A stretch of 64,000 nt of DNA from Heterohyrax brucei (GCA_028571685.1 CM053140.1:147483701-147547700); one strand, 5' to 3'; positions 10,343 to 22,735 are shown, counted from the first letter of the stretch. Numbers and translations are program-made. The notes: generated by a model from the letters alone, not told the origin.

Positions 10343-10955
10343 GGCAGTCCTTGTAGGTTCCTTTGAATTTTCCTTAGCCTTGTAGCTTTCAGCGTAGTAG
10401 CCCTTTAACAACTTGGAAATTTTTTCTTTTTGCATTGAGGATCATTGTGACAAGTTTGGTGAGCAGTGGCATTCGCTGATTTTCTCCTTTCCTAGTGTGT
10501 AATAACCTTGTGTTTCACTTGCAAATCAGCACTTCTTTGCCTCTTGCAACTGTTGTCAACAGCACGGATTTTGCTGTGTTTGGGAGCCATGATGCACTTC
10601 ACAGTAATATTTTCCAAACAAAACTAGATAATACTACATCACTGAAAAGATACATGGCACGCGAGATTGCTGCTGCTGCCGACAGTTGAAGCCTGCAGTG
10701 TTATGGAAGTAGGCAAAGTTTACATTAAAATAATGATGGAAAGTACGGTACCTACATAAGCCTGTCACATAGGCCTTTATCGTGACCCTGAAGGCATTAT
10801 ATTGTGTGTCCTGTACCATTATACACCTGGCAGCACAATTGGTTTGTATGCCAGAGACAAAGAGATACACATGTTGCATGCGGGGAGCTGTTAAGTTTGC
10901 TCGGATGTAGAGTTGCCTCCACTATGCCTCCTTCTCTAATTGAGAATTCTAAACA
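10343..10955. mobile_element. Uncertain DNA-transposon remnant, right part
   Basis: This probably continues the element at 9490-9805, since a diverged copy of the 9588-9610 motif sits at 10468-10490. There is no coding frame of note. A CTG/CTGCC run (10669-10681) is a minor simple repeat. The family is unknown. Confidence 0.25.
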
Positions 10956-10967
10956 GTATTATAACTT

Positions 10968-11134
10968 GGGAAACCCTGGCTGCATAGTGGTTAAATGCTG
11001 TGTCTGCTAACCAGAGGGTCAGCAGTTCAAATCCACCAGGCTCTCCTTGGAAATGCTATGGAGCAGTTCCACTCTGTCTTACAGGGTTACTATGAGTTGG
11101 AATTGACTTGATGGCAGTGGGTTTGGTTTTTGGG
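10968..11134 (+). mobile_element. AfroSINE with intact target-site duplication
   Basis: It is a complete head, body and tail (GGAAACCCTGGCTGCATAG ... gagttggaattgacttgatg ... tttggtttttgg). It is flanked by a perfect 12-bp duplication GTATTATAACTT at 10956-10967 and 11135-11146, showing it moved by LINE-type target priming. Confidence 0.95.
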
Positions 11135-11149
11135 GTATTATAACTTCAT

Positions 11150-12084
11150 GGGATCATGGACATATGTTGGTCAGACATTGCCTGAACAGACGTTTTGTGG
11201 TGTATTGACAGTACATTAATGTATTCAGATACAATAGTAATTTTTAAAACTTAGATTTAGATTTATGAAAACATAAGTTTTTCGTACTTTTCCCTCTCAC
11301 ATGGACTCCCTCTTACAAGGTCTCTTTCCCTCTTAGATGTTATTTCAGGTCACTGTGTCAAGTTCAGTCTATGGGAAATTCCTATGTCCTCTGTAATTTA
11401 ATTTAGGCTTTAAACCTAAATACGTGATTTACTCTGTTATTCACAAAAAAAGAAAAATAAAACCAATCCAGCTGCATTTTTCCTTGAGTGGAGACTGTCT
11501 GATATTCTTAATATTCTTTGGTGGAAACTGTGGTGAAAAAGCAGATAAACCTCTGTAAACCCAGCTTTCAAAATTCCTTTAAAGTGTGAGGACCTTGTCA
11601 AAGGCTTCTTGAAAAGTAAAAGTTGGTTTTGTTCTAAATATTCTTGCTGGGACCCGTTATACATAAGAAGGGGCTGCAGCTCATTTGCAAGGCCTCTGAA
11701 TGAACTCTTTTCATTTTGTACTTGGAAATGTCTCTTCAGCTACAAAAAGAAACAATAGTTATAACCTAATTTCTTTGGTTCCATTATGACCAGAGGAAAA
11801 CCCAACAGGCAGTTATGAAAACTCAAGTAACTTCTCTTGTTGATGATATAATTCTGTATTCGTGGATCACACTACTGTAATCAAACCAACACTTTTTAAA
11901 AAAAGGTTATAAAGTGTTCCAGTCATGTTGTAATGTCACCTTTTATATACTGAACACATATTTTTCAAACGGAGTACTCTAAAGTAGTTTGCTTATGACA
12001 GTTATTAAAACTAAAATGCGTACTATGAACACTGAAGTTTTCATACAAAAACATTTGTGTTTTGAAGGCTTTTTTTTCAAATAC
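11150..12084. other. Single-copy DNA, no gene seen
   Basis: AT-rich with frequent stops on both strands. A 75-codon antisense frame at 11437-11664 has no domain character. Confidence 0.4.
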
Positions 12085-13158
12085 TTCAATTAACAGAGTA
12101 TAGCACTGCCCAGTCCTGCACCATCCTCGCAACATCTGCTGTGTGTCTGAGGTCATTGTTGCAGCGACTGTGTAAGTTCTGCTTTTTTGCTGACTTCGAC
12201 TTTACCAAGCATGATGTCCTTGTACAGCGACTGGTCTTTCCTGATGTCATGTCAGAAGTACAAGAGACAAAGCTCACCATCCTCACTTCTAAGGTGTTTT
12301 CTGGCTGCACGTCTCCTAACAGACTGGTTCGTTGTTCTGGTGGTCCACACCACAGTCAATGTTCTTCTCCAAAACCATAGTTCACATGCATCAGTACTTC
12401 ATATGTCTTCCTTAGTCGTTGTCTGGTGTTCACATGCATATGAAATGATTGAAAATAATGTGGTTTGGGTCAGCTACACCTTAGTCCTCAAAGTGATACC
12501 TTTGCTTTTCAAAACTTTGAGATCTTTTACAGCAGATTTGAGCTATACAATATATCAGTTGATTTCTTGACCTTTGCTTCTGTGGCCATTGATTATAGAG
12601 CCCAGTAAAATGAAATCTTTGACAACTTCAGTCTTTTTCTGTCTATCATAGTGTTGCTTATTGTTTAAGTTATGAGGATTTTTGCTTTCTTTATGTTTAG
12701 GTGTAATCTACACTGAAGGCTGTAGGCTTTCATCTTCATTAGTGCTTCAGGTCTTCATTTCAGTAAGTAAGGTTGTGTTATCTGCGTATCGAAGGTCGTT
12801 AAAGAGTCTTCTTCAAATCCTGAAGCTTCATTCTTCTTCTTATAGTCCAGTTTACTGGATTATTTGCTCCGGATACAGACTGAATAAGTGTGACAAAAGG
12901 ATGCAACCATGATGCGTATCTTTCTTGATTTTAAACAGCACAGTATCCTCTTAGAAATTCTATTTGAATGACTACCTCTTTGTCTATGTACAGGTTCCAC
13001 GTGAGCACAGTTAAGTGTTCTGGAATTCTAATTTTTAATACTATGCATAATTTGTTATGATACCTGCAGTCAAATGCCTTTCCATAGTCAGTAAAACACA
13101 GGCAGACATCTTTCTGATATTTTTCTACTTTCAGCTAATATCCATCTGATATCCTACC
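12085..13158 (-). mobile_element. RTE/BovB-type LINE fragment, RT half
   Basis: The minus strand contains the reverse-transcriptase half of an RTE LINE, aligning block for block with the better copy at 29250-30823. The catalytic box, YxDD in the family, reads YADN near 12778-12790, so the second Asp is lost. Several frameshifts are present. Both the 5' half and the final 3' tail are missing. It abuts the plus-strand RTE that starts at about 13160, giving a head-to-head pair. Confidence 0.85.
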
Positions 13159-14949
13159 ACATGTCTGTCAGTTTATTGTACTCTGGTGACTTATATGTTG
13201 CTGTGATGCTGGAAGCTATGTCTCCAGTATTTCAAATACTAGAAGAGTCACCCATGGTGGACAGATTTCAGCAGAGCTTTCAGGCTAAGACAGACTGGGA
13301 AGAAGGACTCAGTGATCTACTTCTGAAAAAAATTGGCCAGTGATAACTTCATGGGCAGTGCTAGATCATTGTCTGATATCATGGCAGAAGATAAGCCCCT
13401 CAGGTTGGAGGCGTTCAGAATACAAGTAGGAAAGGGCTGCATCCTCAAAGTAGGATCAACCTTAATGACATGGATGAAGTCAAGCTTTCAGGACCTTCGT
13501 TTCCTAGGTGGCACTACTCAGAATTAGAGGAAGCAACTGCTAACTTCTATTAATAATCACAACATGGTGTGTATGAAGTGCGAATCTAGGAAAATTTAAA
13601 GTCATTAGTAATGAAATGGAGTGCATGAAGATCCATATCCCAGGTGTCAGTGAGCTAAAATGGACTGGTATTGGTCATTTTCAATCAAGCAGTAGTATGA
13701 TCTACTATGCTAGGGATAAAAATTGAGGAGGATTGGCATCACATGAATCATCAAAGTGAATATTTGAAGATCTGTCCTGAAGTACAACACTGTCAGTGGT
13801 TTAGTAATCTTCATATGTCTCTGAGAAAGCCCAATTAATATGACTGTTATGCAAATTTATGGGCTAACCACTCATTCCAAAGATGAGGAAATTAAAGATT
13901 TTTCCCAACATCTGCACTCTGAAACTGATCAAACATGCACTCAAGATGCATTTGTTATTTCAGTTGAGAAACAAAGAATGATCAGTAGTTGGAACATAGA
14001 AGTTATGCAGGAGATTGCATCATAGAATTTTGAAAGACCAACAACTTATTCATTGCAAATACCTTTTTTTATTTTTTTAATAACATAAACAGTGACTATG
14101 ATGTGGACCTCACTGGATGAAAAACACAAGAATCAAATTAATTACATCAGTGAAAAGAGACCATGGAAGAATTCCATGAGAACTGAAACAACATGTGAGT
14201 GTATCCCACCTGAATTTTGAGACCATCTCAAGAATAGATTTGAAAGCTAATGACTGAAGACCAACCAGGTTGTGAGACGCTATCAAGGACATCATATATG
14301 AAGAAGGCAAAAGGTCATTTAAAAGACAGGAAAGAAAGAAAAGACTAAAATGAGTGTCAGAAGAGACTCTGAAGGTTGCTCTTGCACATCAGGTAGCTAA
14401 AACAAAAGGAAGAAATGGTGAAGTAAGGAGCTGAATACAAGATTCCAAAGGGCAGCTCTAGAAGACAAAGTAAATATTATAATGAAATGTGCAGAGACCT
14501 GGAGTTAGAAAGCACTCAACATTTCTCAGGCTGAAAGAACTGAATTAAAAATTCAAATCTTAAGTTGCAAATTTGAGGGATTCTTTTGGCAAAATACTGA
14601 ATGACACAGGAAGCACCAAAATAAAATGGAAGGAATGCACAGAGTCAGTGTATGAAAAAGAATTGTTCAATGTTCAGCCATTACAGCAGGTAGCATGTGG
14701 TGAAGAACTGATGGTATTAAAGGAGGAAGTCTAAGCTGCACTAAAATAAGTGGCAAAAATCAGGAATTGTTGGAATACCAATTGAGATGTTTCAGCAAAC
14801 AGATGCAGCACAGAATGCCTCACTCATCTTGCTTAGACATTTGGCAGCTACATGACCAACCAACTGTAAAAGATCCATAGGTGCACCTATTCCAAAAAAA
14901 GGTGACCTAACGGGACGCGGAAATTATTTAACAATATCATTCATATCAC

Positions 14950-15090
14950 CCACCACAAACCTGTTGCCGTTAAGTTGATTCTGACTCATAGTGACCTTAA
15001 AGGAAAGTGTAGAACTGCCCCCAAGGAATTTGCACTGCAAACTTTTGATTAACCGCTGAGCTATTTACCGTTGTGCCATCAGAGCTATTA
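14950..15090 (-). mobile_element. SINE inserted in the RTE element
   Basis: In antisense it shows the family tail (gttgccgttaagttgattctgactcatagtgacc) and head (gccatcagag end). A short duplication ATATCAC is visible at 14943-14949 and 15091-15097, interrupting the RTE frame. Confidence 0.8.
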
Positions 15091-16154
15091 ATATCACATG
15101 CAAGTAAAATTTTTCTGAAGCTAATTCCAAAACAATTGTAGCAGTACCTCAGCAGTGAACTGCCAGAAGTTCAACCCACATTCAGAAGAGGGCATGGCAC
15201 ATGAGGTGTCATTGCTGATGTCATTTGGATCTTGGTTAAAGCAGAGAATACTAAAAAGATGTTTCCTTGTGTTTTATTGACTATGCATAGGCATTGGATT
15301 GTGTGAACCATAACAAATTATGGATAACAATATGAAAAATGAGAATTCTAGAACATTTAATGATGCACATGTGGAACCTGCACATAGATCAGGAGGCAGT
15401 TGTGCAGATGGAACAAGAGGATACTGCATTGTTTAAAATCAAGAAAGGTGTTTGTAAGGGTTCTGTCCTTTCATCATGCTTGTTCAGTCTGTATGCTGAG
15501 CAAATAATCTGATAGACTAGACTACATGAGAAAGATCTCAGCATCAGGATTGGAGAAAGACTCATCAACAACCTGTCATATGCAGATGACACAACTTTGT
15601 TTCCTGAAAAGGAAGAGGACTTGAAGCACTTTCTGATGAAGATCAATGCCTACAGCCTTCCATATGGATTATACCTCATCCTAAAGAAAACAAAAATCCT
15701 CACAACTTAACCAGTAAGCAACACTGCAATAAACAGAGAAAAGATTGAAGTTGTCATTTTACTTGGATCCACAATCAGTGCCAATAGAAGCAGAGGTCAA
15801 GAAATCAAACAACGTAGTATGTTGGGCAAATCTGCTGCAAAAGATACCTTTGAAGTGCTGAAAAGCAGTGATACCATTTTGAGAAGCAAGGTGTGGCTGA
15901 CCCAAGCCATGATATTTTCAGTCACCTCATACGCCTGTGAGAATGAATAGTGAATAAGAAGGACAGCAGAAGAATTGGTGCTTTTGAATTGTGGCATTGG
16001 AAAAGAATATTGAATATGCTATGGACCACCAGAGGAATGAACAAGTCTGTCTTAGAAGAACTGTAGCCAGAGAACCCCTTAGAAGTAAGGGTGGTGAAAC
16101 TTTATTTCGTGTACTTTGGACGTGGTACCAGGAGAAAGTAAAGAGCTTGGTTAC

Positions 16155-16315
16155 ACAGTATTTAAAGCAATTGGCTGCTAACCAAAAGGTTGGCAGTTCA
16201 AAACCACCAGCTGCCGGAGAAGGCTGTGGTAGCCGGCTTCCTCAGAGATTTGCAGCTACGGAAATCCTATGGGATCACAGTGAGGTTTGATCGAGTTGAC
16301 AGCAATGGTTCTAGA
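16155..16315 (+). mobile_element. SINE inserted in the RTE 3' region
   Basis: It has the head region 'gcaattggctgctaaccaaaaggttggcagttcaaaaccacc' and the tail 'gtttgatcgagttgacagcaatgg'. The middle is diverged (agctgccggagaaggctgtgg). Confidence 0.7.
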
Positions 16316-16559
16316 CCAGGAGAGACCAGGCCCTGGAGAAGGGCATCATGCTTGGTAGGGTAGAAAGTCAATAAAAAAAGAGGAAGACCCTCAGTGACAT
16401 GAGTTGACACAGTAGCTACATCTGTGGACTCAAACATAGTGAAAATTGTGAGGATGGTGCAGGACTAGATAGTGCTGTGTTCTGTTGTACATAGGATTGC
16501 TATGAGTTGGAGGCAACTTGATGGCACCTAATAACCATCTGACAGCAGCAGCATTATCC

Positions 16560-17405
16560 CTCATTCCATATCATCTACTGAACATTCTAGTATTAGTAAA
16601 ATCTATGTTTACCTGTAGAATTCAGTGGAGGTTGTAGATCTGGAAGTCGTGGTGACAATTTTATATACAGTAATACAGTTTCCAAGGATCTAAAGTAAAC
16701 TTTCTTAGACCAGACTTAGTGATCTGAGGGAGAATGCAAAAGCCTTGAGAGTGAGGCCCACAGATACTCTTGTAACTCATTCACTCCTGACATTCACACT
16801 TCAGGCAAAGATTAGGCCCATAAAACAAAGAGAGGGTACATGGGCACACCGGCTCAGGGGCAAGCATGACAAGGCCAGAGGGCGCAGGAAAGCTGGTAAA
16901 GGGGAATCCAAGGCTGAGAATGGGAGGAGTGTTGACGTGCTGTGGGATTGGCAGCCAGTGTCACAAAACAATGTGTGTGTTAATTGGTTAATGAGAAACT
17001 AGTTTGTTCTGTGAACTTTCTGAAGTACAGTAAAAAAAATTAATAAAGTGAGATTGCTTACGTGAAAATCTAATCGGAGCATGTCACTCCCTGCTTAAAA
17101 TCTTTTGTTAACTTCTCACTGTCTTACAAAGTCTTCCTCCTGGCTTCTGCCTACCTGCCTCTCCAGCCTCTCCCACCACCACCTTCCCAACATGAATTTT
17201 CCTTAGATGACCACATCGTTCCTCTATGTATTGTTATTTCTCCATATTCTTTCCAGAAACTCAGTCTTCCACCCTTGTTTACTCACTTTAAGCTGATCAT
17301 TTCCTACTTGCCCTTGAAGTCTTAACTTTAAGGTTACTTTTTCAGGAAGGCCTTGTATTTTAATTTACTTTTATTTACTTGTATTTTAATTTACTCATCC
17401 AAATG
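16560..17405. other. Single-copy DNA, no gene seen
   Basis: No recognised gene. An 85-codon plus-strand frame at 16745-17002 lies in a purine-rich, slightly GC-richer patch and has no domain. The Pro/Ser-like pyrimidine run at 17140-17190 is low complexity. Confidence 0.35.
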
Positions 17406-17406
17406 T

Positions 17407-17563
17407 CAGAAACTCTGGTGGTGTAGTGGGTTAAGTGCTACATCTGCTAACTGAAAGATCAGCAGTTCAGATTCACCAAGTGCTCCTTGGAAACTATGCA
17501 GCAGTTCTACTCTGACCTCTAGGGTCACTGCGCATAGGACTCGACCCGACAGTGGTGGGTTTA
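17407..17563 (+). mobile_element. AfroSINE-type SINE
   Basis: Full layout: 'gaaactctggtggtgtagtgg', B-box-like 'gttcagattcacca', body, then tail 'gcataggactcgacccgacagtgg'. Confidence 0.85.
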
Positions 17564-17684
17564 GAATTGATAATGGCAGCAGCAACGTGATGCTTATTTT
17601 TCAAATCCTATCTCACAAAACTTCTCTTCCATAAGTGTTTTCTTGATCATCTCAGCTGAATGTGTCTTTCTGTCCTTTCATTTA

Positions 17685-18052
17685 TTTATTCATAGAACAG
17701 ATATTTATCAAATGCTTAATATGTATTAAGTGATAAGCTAAGTGCTAGATTCAGCAGTAACTAGAATGAACATAGAACTAGTAACCATTTTGCTGGAGGT
17801 TGTAATTTAACAAGAAAAAACTGTTTTCAAATGCCATGGGCTTTGCAAGTGTCTATGCAGAAGGGCATGGCTTGGGCTGAGAGTCAAATATGACTACCCT
17901 ACTATGAGATTTATACAGAGACCTGAAGAATGAAGAATTAACTAGGTGAAGTAGGAGGAAATTGTTGGAATTTGAGAAAGTCAGATAGTGTTCTAATCAG
18001 AGAGAACAACGTATGCAGAGGCCCTGAGATGGGAATGAGCATGGTACATTTG
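17685..18052 (+). mobile_element. Old mammal-wide repeat (L2-like), left part
   Basis: The sequence 'tatttatcaaatgcttaatatgt...' followed by 'gagacctgaagaatgaagaa' and 'gcagaggccctgagatggga' is the familiar pattern of an ancient mammalian repeat, remembered as L2-related. It is cut by the L1 copy that follows and resumes at about 20035. Confidence 0.5.
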
Positions 18053-20034
18053 GTTTTTGCAAATTTCCTAAATGTCTGTTTATCTGGAAAGTTCCTAATT
18101 TTGTCACCATCTTTGAGAGAACCATTTTGCTGGATGTATAATTCTTGGCTGGCAATTTTTTTTTTTCCTTCAAGGCTTTGTATGTGTCATCCCATTGTTT
18201 TCCTGCCTGTATGATTTCTACTGAGTAGTCTGAGCTTAGTCTTACTAACTTTGTGGATTATTTTTTGTTTATCCCTAACCCCTTTTAAAATCCTTACTGT
18301 ATCTCTTATTTTGGCAAGATGATTATATTATGTCTTGGTGTGTTTCTTTTGGGATCTACCTTGTTTGGAAGTAAATGACCATCTTGGATAGATACCCTCT
18401 CATCTTTTATGATATCAGGGAAGTTTTCTGTGAATAAATCTTCAACAATTCTCTCTATATTTTCTATTTTTCTATTCTGGTGCTCCAGTCACTTGTAGAA
18501 AATCACTTTAGATTATTCCTGTTGATAGAGTGCCACATAATTCTTAGTGTTTCTTCATTAAAAGAAGAAATTCTTTGGTTTTTCCACAAACATGTTGTGT
18601 GCTTAATCTTCAGTCTCGCTAATTCTAATTTCCGTTACCGTAGTTCTGCTCCTTTGACTTTCTGTTGAGCTGTCTAAGTCTGTAATGTTATTATTATCAT
18701 TATTCTGAATTGCATGCTGTCTCTGTGTGGTTTCTTGAATCCTGTTCCATTTGTCATTATACTCTGCTTTGTTTTGCCTGATCTCCTTCCCAATCTTTTG
18801 AAGAGTTCTATGTGTTAAACTTTTGTATTCTACCTCTGATAATTCCAGTAAGTTCACTTCATCTGGAAACTTTCTTGATTCTTTGTTTTGGAAGATTTCT
18901 GAAGCCACTATAGTCTGCATCTTTATGACAGTGACTGTTGTTGTTTCCATACCATCAGTAAGGTGTTGTTTTTATTTATTTTATGTTTGCTTACTGTGTT
19001 CTAATGTTTTCTTCTATTTGGAAATGCCCAAATAGGCTGTTCTTGTAAGCTCATTTGATTACTTGGGTCTTTGAAGCTGTAATGTCCTCAAGTAGTTAGA
19101 GCTATTATTAGGCTTGTGAGCCCAGGAGTCTATTTGCTTCTCTTTGTTCAACTCAGATGTCCAGGTAGAGATTCACCAAGTGTATGCTAGAGGCTCACCC
19201 CTACAGTCCTAGATGGGCAGAGGTGATTGGTGTAGGCATAGATATCTGGTGACACATGCTGAGAAAGACAGGGGGTACTAACAGCCATCTGCAAGTGTCT
19301 GTGAGGAAAGTGTGTCCCTATTCCTTAAGATCCATAGGTGTTTAGGTTTGTAACCAGACTATGGGTGCTTGATGCGGAAGTCAGAGGCACCAAGGTCTGT
19401 GTACATGTTATGCCTATATCTAAGCAAAGGAACTGTTTCTTCCCTGAGTTCTCAGCTAAGGGGAGCCAATAGATTTTTCCCCCCAGTTTGTTAAATTGTT
19501 CTCTCTCCAAGACTACGTGAATGGCTGGGTGTGTGCATAATGGGGTCCTACTTTCTGCCCAGGGAATGCCTCAGTCTCTGGAGCTGGCTTGCATGCCCTA
19601 TAGAGAAGAGAGGGGGAAGCACTGGTAAAATCTCTCTAGGTTTATCCTGAAGAAAAGCTTTAGATCTGAGTATGTTAGGTTAGATGCAAGCTGCTTAGCT
19701 TTTGAGGATTGAATCCCATTTTTCATTGATAGTGGAGAGGTAAGTGGGCTCTCTGCCACTAGGACTCCACTGCTGAATGGCACAGCTCCACTCGTTATGC
19801 TGGCTGCCACCAGTCTGCCTTTGTGGTGCTGATTCCCACAAGGTCAGGTCTAGCCAGTCCTGGGTACTTCTGGACCTAACTCTCTCTTCCTTGTTACTCA
19901 GTCCAACTTCTCAACTTTCCCTTTGATGTTTAGGGTTCCTAGAATGTCATATATAATCAATTCATTTGTTTGGGATCTTTGTTGTTAGAGAGGGATCATA
20001 GGAAGCCTCTGATTACTCCATCATATTTAGGCTA
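18053..20034 (-). mobile_element. L1 copy with 5'UTR and ORF1 only
   Basis: On the minus strand the element begins at about 20034 with an L1-like 5' end ('...atgatggagtaatcagagg'). It has about 1.05 kb of 5'UTR, then ORF1 from about 18950: a coiled-coil N-terminal part, then the C-terminal domain. Near 18053-18100 the residues DKIRNFPDKQTFRKFAKTK match the ORF1 C-terminus of the L1 at 48275. It then stops before the ORF1 end. There is no ORF2, no L1 3'UTR and no poly-A tail. Imperfect 9-bp flanks (GTACATTTG 18044-18052, GCATATTTG 20035-20043) and the continuity of the surrounding old repeat suggest one insertion event. Confidence 0.78.
18603..18950 (-). pseudogene. L1 ORF1 N-terminal fragment
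   Basis: An uninterrupted 115-codon antisense frame with heptad-rich polar sequence (KIGKEIRQNKAEYNDKWNR) corresponds to the coiled-coil trimerisation region of L1 ORF1p. Its middle 'SRKFPDEVNLLELSEVEYK' lines up with 'SKNFPDEEVCLKLSEGEYN' in the L1 ORF1 at 21856. Downstream, the RRM part is broken by stops before the C-terminal domain is reached near 18100. Confidence 0.75.
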
Positions 20035-20409
20035 GCATATTTGAAGAACTAAGAGAAGGTTGGTATGAGCAGCTAAATACAGTATGACATGAAAAATAGG
20101 ACAGGAAAAAATAAGATATTAACAAAAGAGAGATTGATGATTCATGGACTCTGTGATGGATTAGAAGTGAATGAGAGAGTGAGAACAGGGAAAGATAGAG
20201 GGAAGGAGGTAAAGCTTGGAGACGCTAAGTTTGAAGGAAAAGATAATGATAGAAGTTGAACAGATAGAACCTTTTGATCAGTAAGTCATATGTGTCATTT
20301 TTCTTAAGGCCCATAGTATTTGGAAACATCCTATAATCTGTCATATTTTATTGTTACTTATGTTATTATCTTACTCATGGCAGTAAATTATGAGTTACTT
20401 GTTGGTGTC
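20035..20409. other. Continuation of the old repeat, then single-copy DNA
   Basis: 20044-20250 continues the L2-like repeat interrupted at 18052 ('gagagagtgagaacagggaaagat...ggaggtaaagc'). The rest is unassigned. No gene is seen. Confidence 0.4.
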
Positions 20410-20781
20410 TGTAGCCAGAGTTTACTCAATAGTACTTGGATAGACTTAAGATTTTATTGAAGAAACTAAAATAAAACTTCAATAAGAACATGAGGAGGAA
20501 ATGGAACCTGTGGCCAAGTATCTCCATGAACTATTGTCCCCTTTGCAATGAGACCAGAATTGAATGGTACTTGGCTACTATTACTGAATATTTTAACCAA
20601 AGTTCCTATAGAAAAATCTTGATCAAAAGTGGGAAAAAGCAGAATGTAATTTTAAGTTCTCTTGTGATCCAAATTTTCCAGAGCTACAGAAGCTGAATGA
20701 ATTCCCTAAAACTCTTCTCTGAGATAAACTTCAATTTTAAACCAAAACAGCCCCTGAAATCTTCTTAAAACTGAACAGTAG
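20410..20781 (+). mobile_element. Unnamed dispersed repeat, left part (split by L1)
   Basis: This stretch breaks off at 'cttcttaaaactgaacagtag' and resumes at 28057 with 'aacagtagtttagcttaactag'. I recognise the sequence as an interspersed mammalian repeat but cannot name the family. It carries a short plus-strand frame (20490-20696) with no domain I know. Confidence 0.45.
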
Positions 20782-21855
20782 AGAGTCGGAGTCAAGAGAG
20801 TAGATACAACACATGTCTCCGTAATTCCGTCTGGAAACCAAGGCCTGAATTGATAACTAGGCGGAGACTTCTGGACACCTAGTAAACCCCAGGACACAGC
20901 ATAGAGTTGTCAGTTTGGACTACATGCCACTGAACTGGAAACTTCTTCTCTTTCACCAATCCCCACCCCTGTTGAGTGTCGGCTCTTGTGGTCTAAAGGT
21001 AACTTGCCACTTTAACTTTTTTTTCTCTGTCATAGCCAGCAGGCAGGGCTGGGGCTTCATTGGCAGCAAAGCTCCGACACACTACCAATGGGGTCAGTGG
21101 GTGGAATGGCCACGTTTTGAGAGCCCATTTCTGGACTCTGAGCACAGAGGCTCCTCCACCCACTCTTTTTGAACTTCAGCCATTGAATCACCTATTCCGC
21201 AGCAAGGCAGGAGAACTTGTGTGGGACGCCATTTTGTTCAACTGGGAGGCGAAGTTACCCAAACAGAGGCCCCACCAAGACCTAATTCCCTGGCTGGGAG
21301 GGAGTGCCTGCCCAGGGAGCACTTTTCTGGCAGAAAAGCAGTGTTTTTCATGATGTGACCTTACAGGTGGGGCCCAGCAGCAGATGACAGCAGGGCAGTA
21401 GCCTTTCTGTATTTTGAACTAGTTTACAGTATATGGAGTTGGATATAGAGGTGCTTACTTTGTCAGCTGGGAAGAGAGATGTGCATACCTGAAAGTCTGG
21501 CTGATCTTGGAATTTGTCAGATACCTTTTACCTTTCAGTATGAGACTACCTAGAGAAATAACTGTGGTGTATCCTGATGGCATCTTTTCCAGCCTTTACT
21601 GACTGACATAGGGTCAGCTGACAGTTCCCCAGTGACTCTATAGGTAGGGCCGTGTCTGTGCCAATCAAGAGATGAAGCCTGCTAACCCAGAGATTCCGAT
21701 GGACCCAGTCACTGGAGTACACATAAGTAACTGGTGATCACCCGCTTTGTCAGACTGAGCTTTACATCCCATTAACGTAACACTGGAGAAACAAAACAAC
21801 CTTCAGATGCCAGAAAGCAATAACTTTGGATAGAAACATAAAGAAAAATTCACCT

Positions 21856-22735
21856 ATGGCTCCCCAAAAGAAAGAATCAAAGAACTTCCCAGATGAAGAA
21901 GTCTGTCTGAAACTATCGGAGGGTGAGTACAACAGGATTATATATAGCGCTGTGCTAGACTTTACACAGAATGCAGCAGAGCAAAATGAAAAACTAAGAA
22001 AGCTGTTCAATCTGATGAAACACCAGTACTCTGAAATCCAACAAATCAAGAACAAAATCAAAGACATAGAAACTTCAGTTCAAAGCCAAAAAACAGAATG
22101 GAACAAATGGAAAAGAGACTTTCTGACTTGGAAGACAGCATCTATGAGGAGAAATTAGTAAAAAGAAACAAGAAAAATGAAGAAGCATTAAGAAGTATGT
22201 GGGTCTCTATTAAGAGGAACAATCTATGATTAATTGGAGTTCCTGAACAGGGAGGTACACCTGAAAACACAGAGAGTATTGTTGCTGAGCTGCTGACAGA
22301 AAACTTCCCAGAAATTATGAAAGAAGAGAATATAGGTATCCAAGATGTGTGTCAAATGGCACTCAATATAGATCCCCAAAGGAAGACTCCAAGACATATG
22401 ATAATCAAGCTTAACAAAATGAAACATAAGCAGAAACTCTTAAAGGCAGCAAGACTCAAAGCAAAGCTAACATTCAGAGAGAATCCCTCTGGGCTTTCAT
22501 CTGACTTTCCAGCAGAAACAATGCTGGCATGAAGGCAATGGATGGCACATTCATATCCTTGAAGGAAAAGAACTTCCAACCAAGAATTGTATATCCTGCA
22601 AAACTATCTTTCAAATACGAAAATGAAATTAAGACATATGCAGATAAACAGAAACTCAGAGACTTTGTAAAAATCAAACAAAAACTACAAGAAATACTGA
22701 AAGAAACTCTTGGCTTAGAAGAACAAAACCATTAA
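21856..22735 (+). pseudogene. L1 ORF1 (RNA-binding chaperone), broken
   Basis: ORF1p is the trimeric RNA chaperone of the L1 particle. I choose the ATG at 21856 (MAPQKKESKNFPDEE), because the frame is clean from there and the upstream sequence has no ATG. The order is N-terminal, coiled coil (about codons 30-100), RRM (22317-22532: RKTPRHMIIKLNKMKHKQKL), then C-terminal domain (22529-22735: FQPRIVYPAKLSFKYENEIK), ending LEEQNH before TAA. At least three frame changes separate these pieces (near 22158, between 22158 and 22317, and near 22530), so no full protein is possible. Confidence 0.88.

Larger units (their letters stand above)
13160..16545 (+). mobile_element. Near full-length RTE/BovB-type LINE, decayed
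   Basis: It starts with 'tgtctgtcagtttattgtactctgg', the same 5' end that the minus-strand RTE shows at about 36140. The endonuclease region covers about 13560-14050; at 13840-13905 the frame reads TVMQIYGLTTHSKDEEIKDF. The reverse-transcriptase region covers about 14870-15800, with an intact YADD box at 15579-15590. The 3' end (about 16480-16540) reads 'gctatgagttggaggcaacttgatggcacc'. That block is shared with the tails of the SINEs here. Multiple stops and frameshifts make it inactive. Two SINEs have inserted into it. Confidence 0.9.

Noticed and set aside
10968..11050. tRNA-like A-box and B-box motifs at SINE heads
   Set aside because: They are parts of tRNA-derived SINEs. There is no complete cloverleaf, so no tRNA gene is called here or at the other SINEs.
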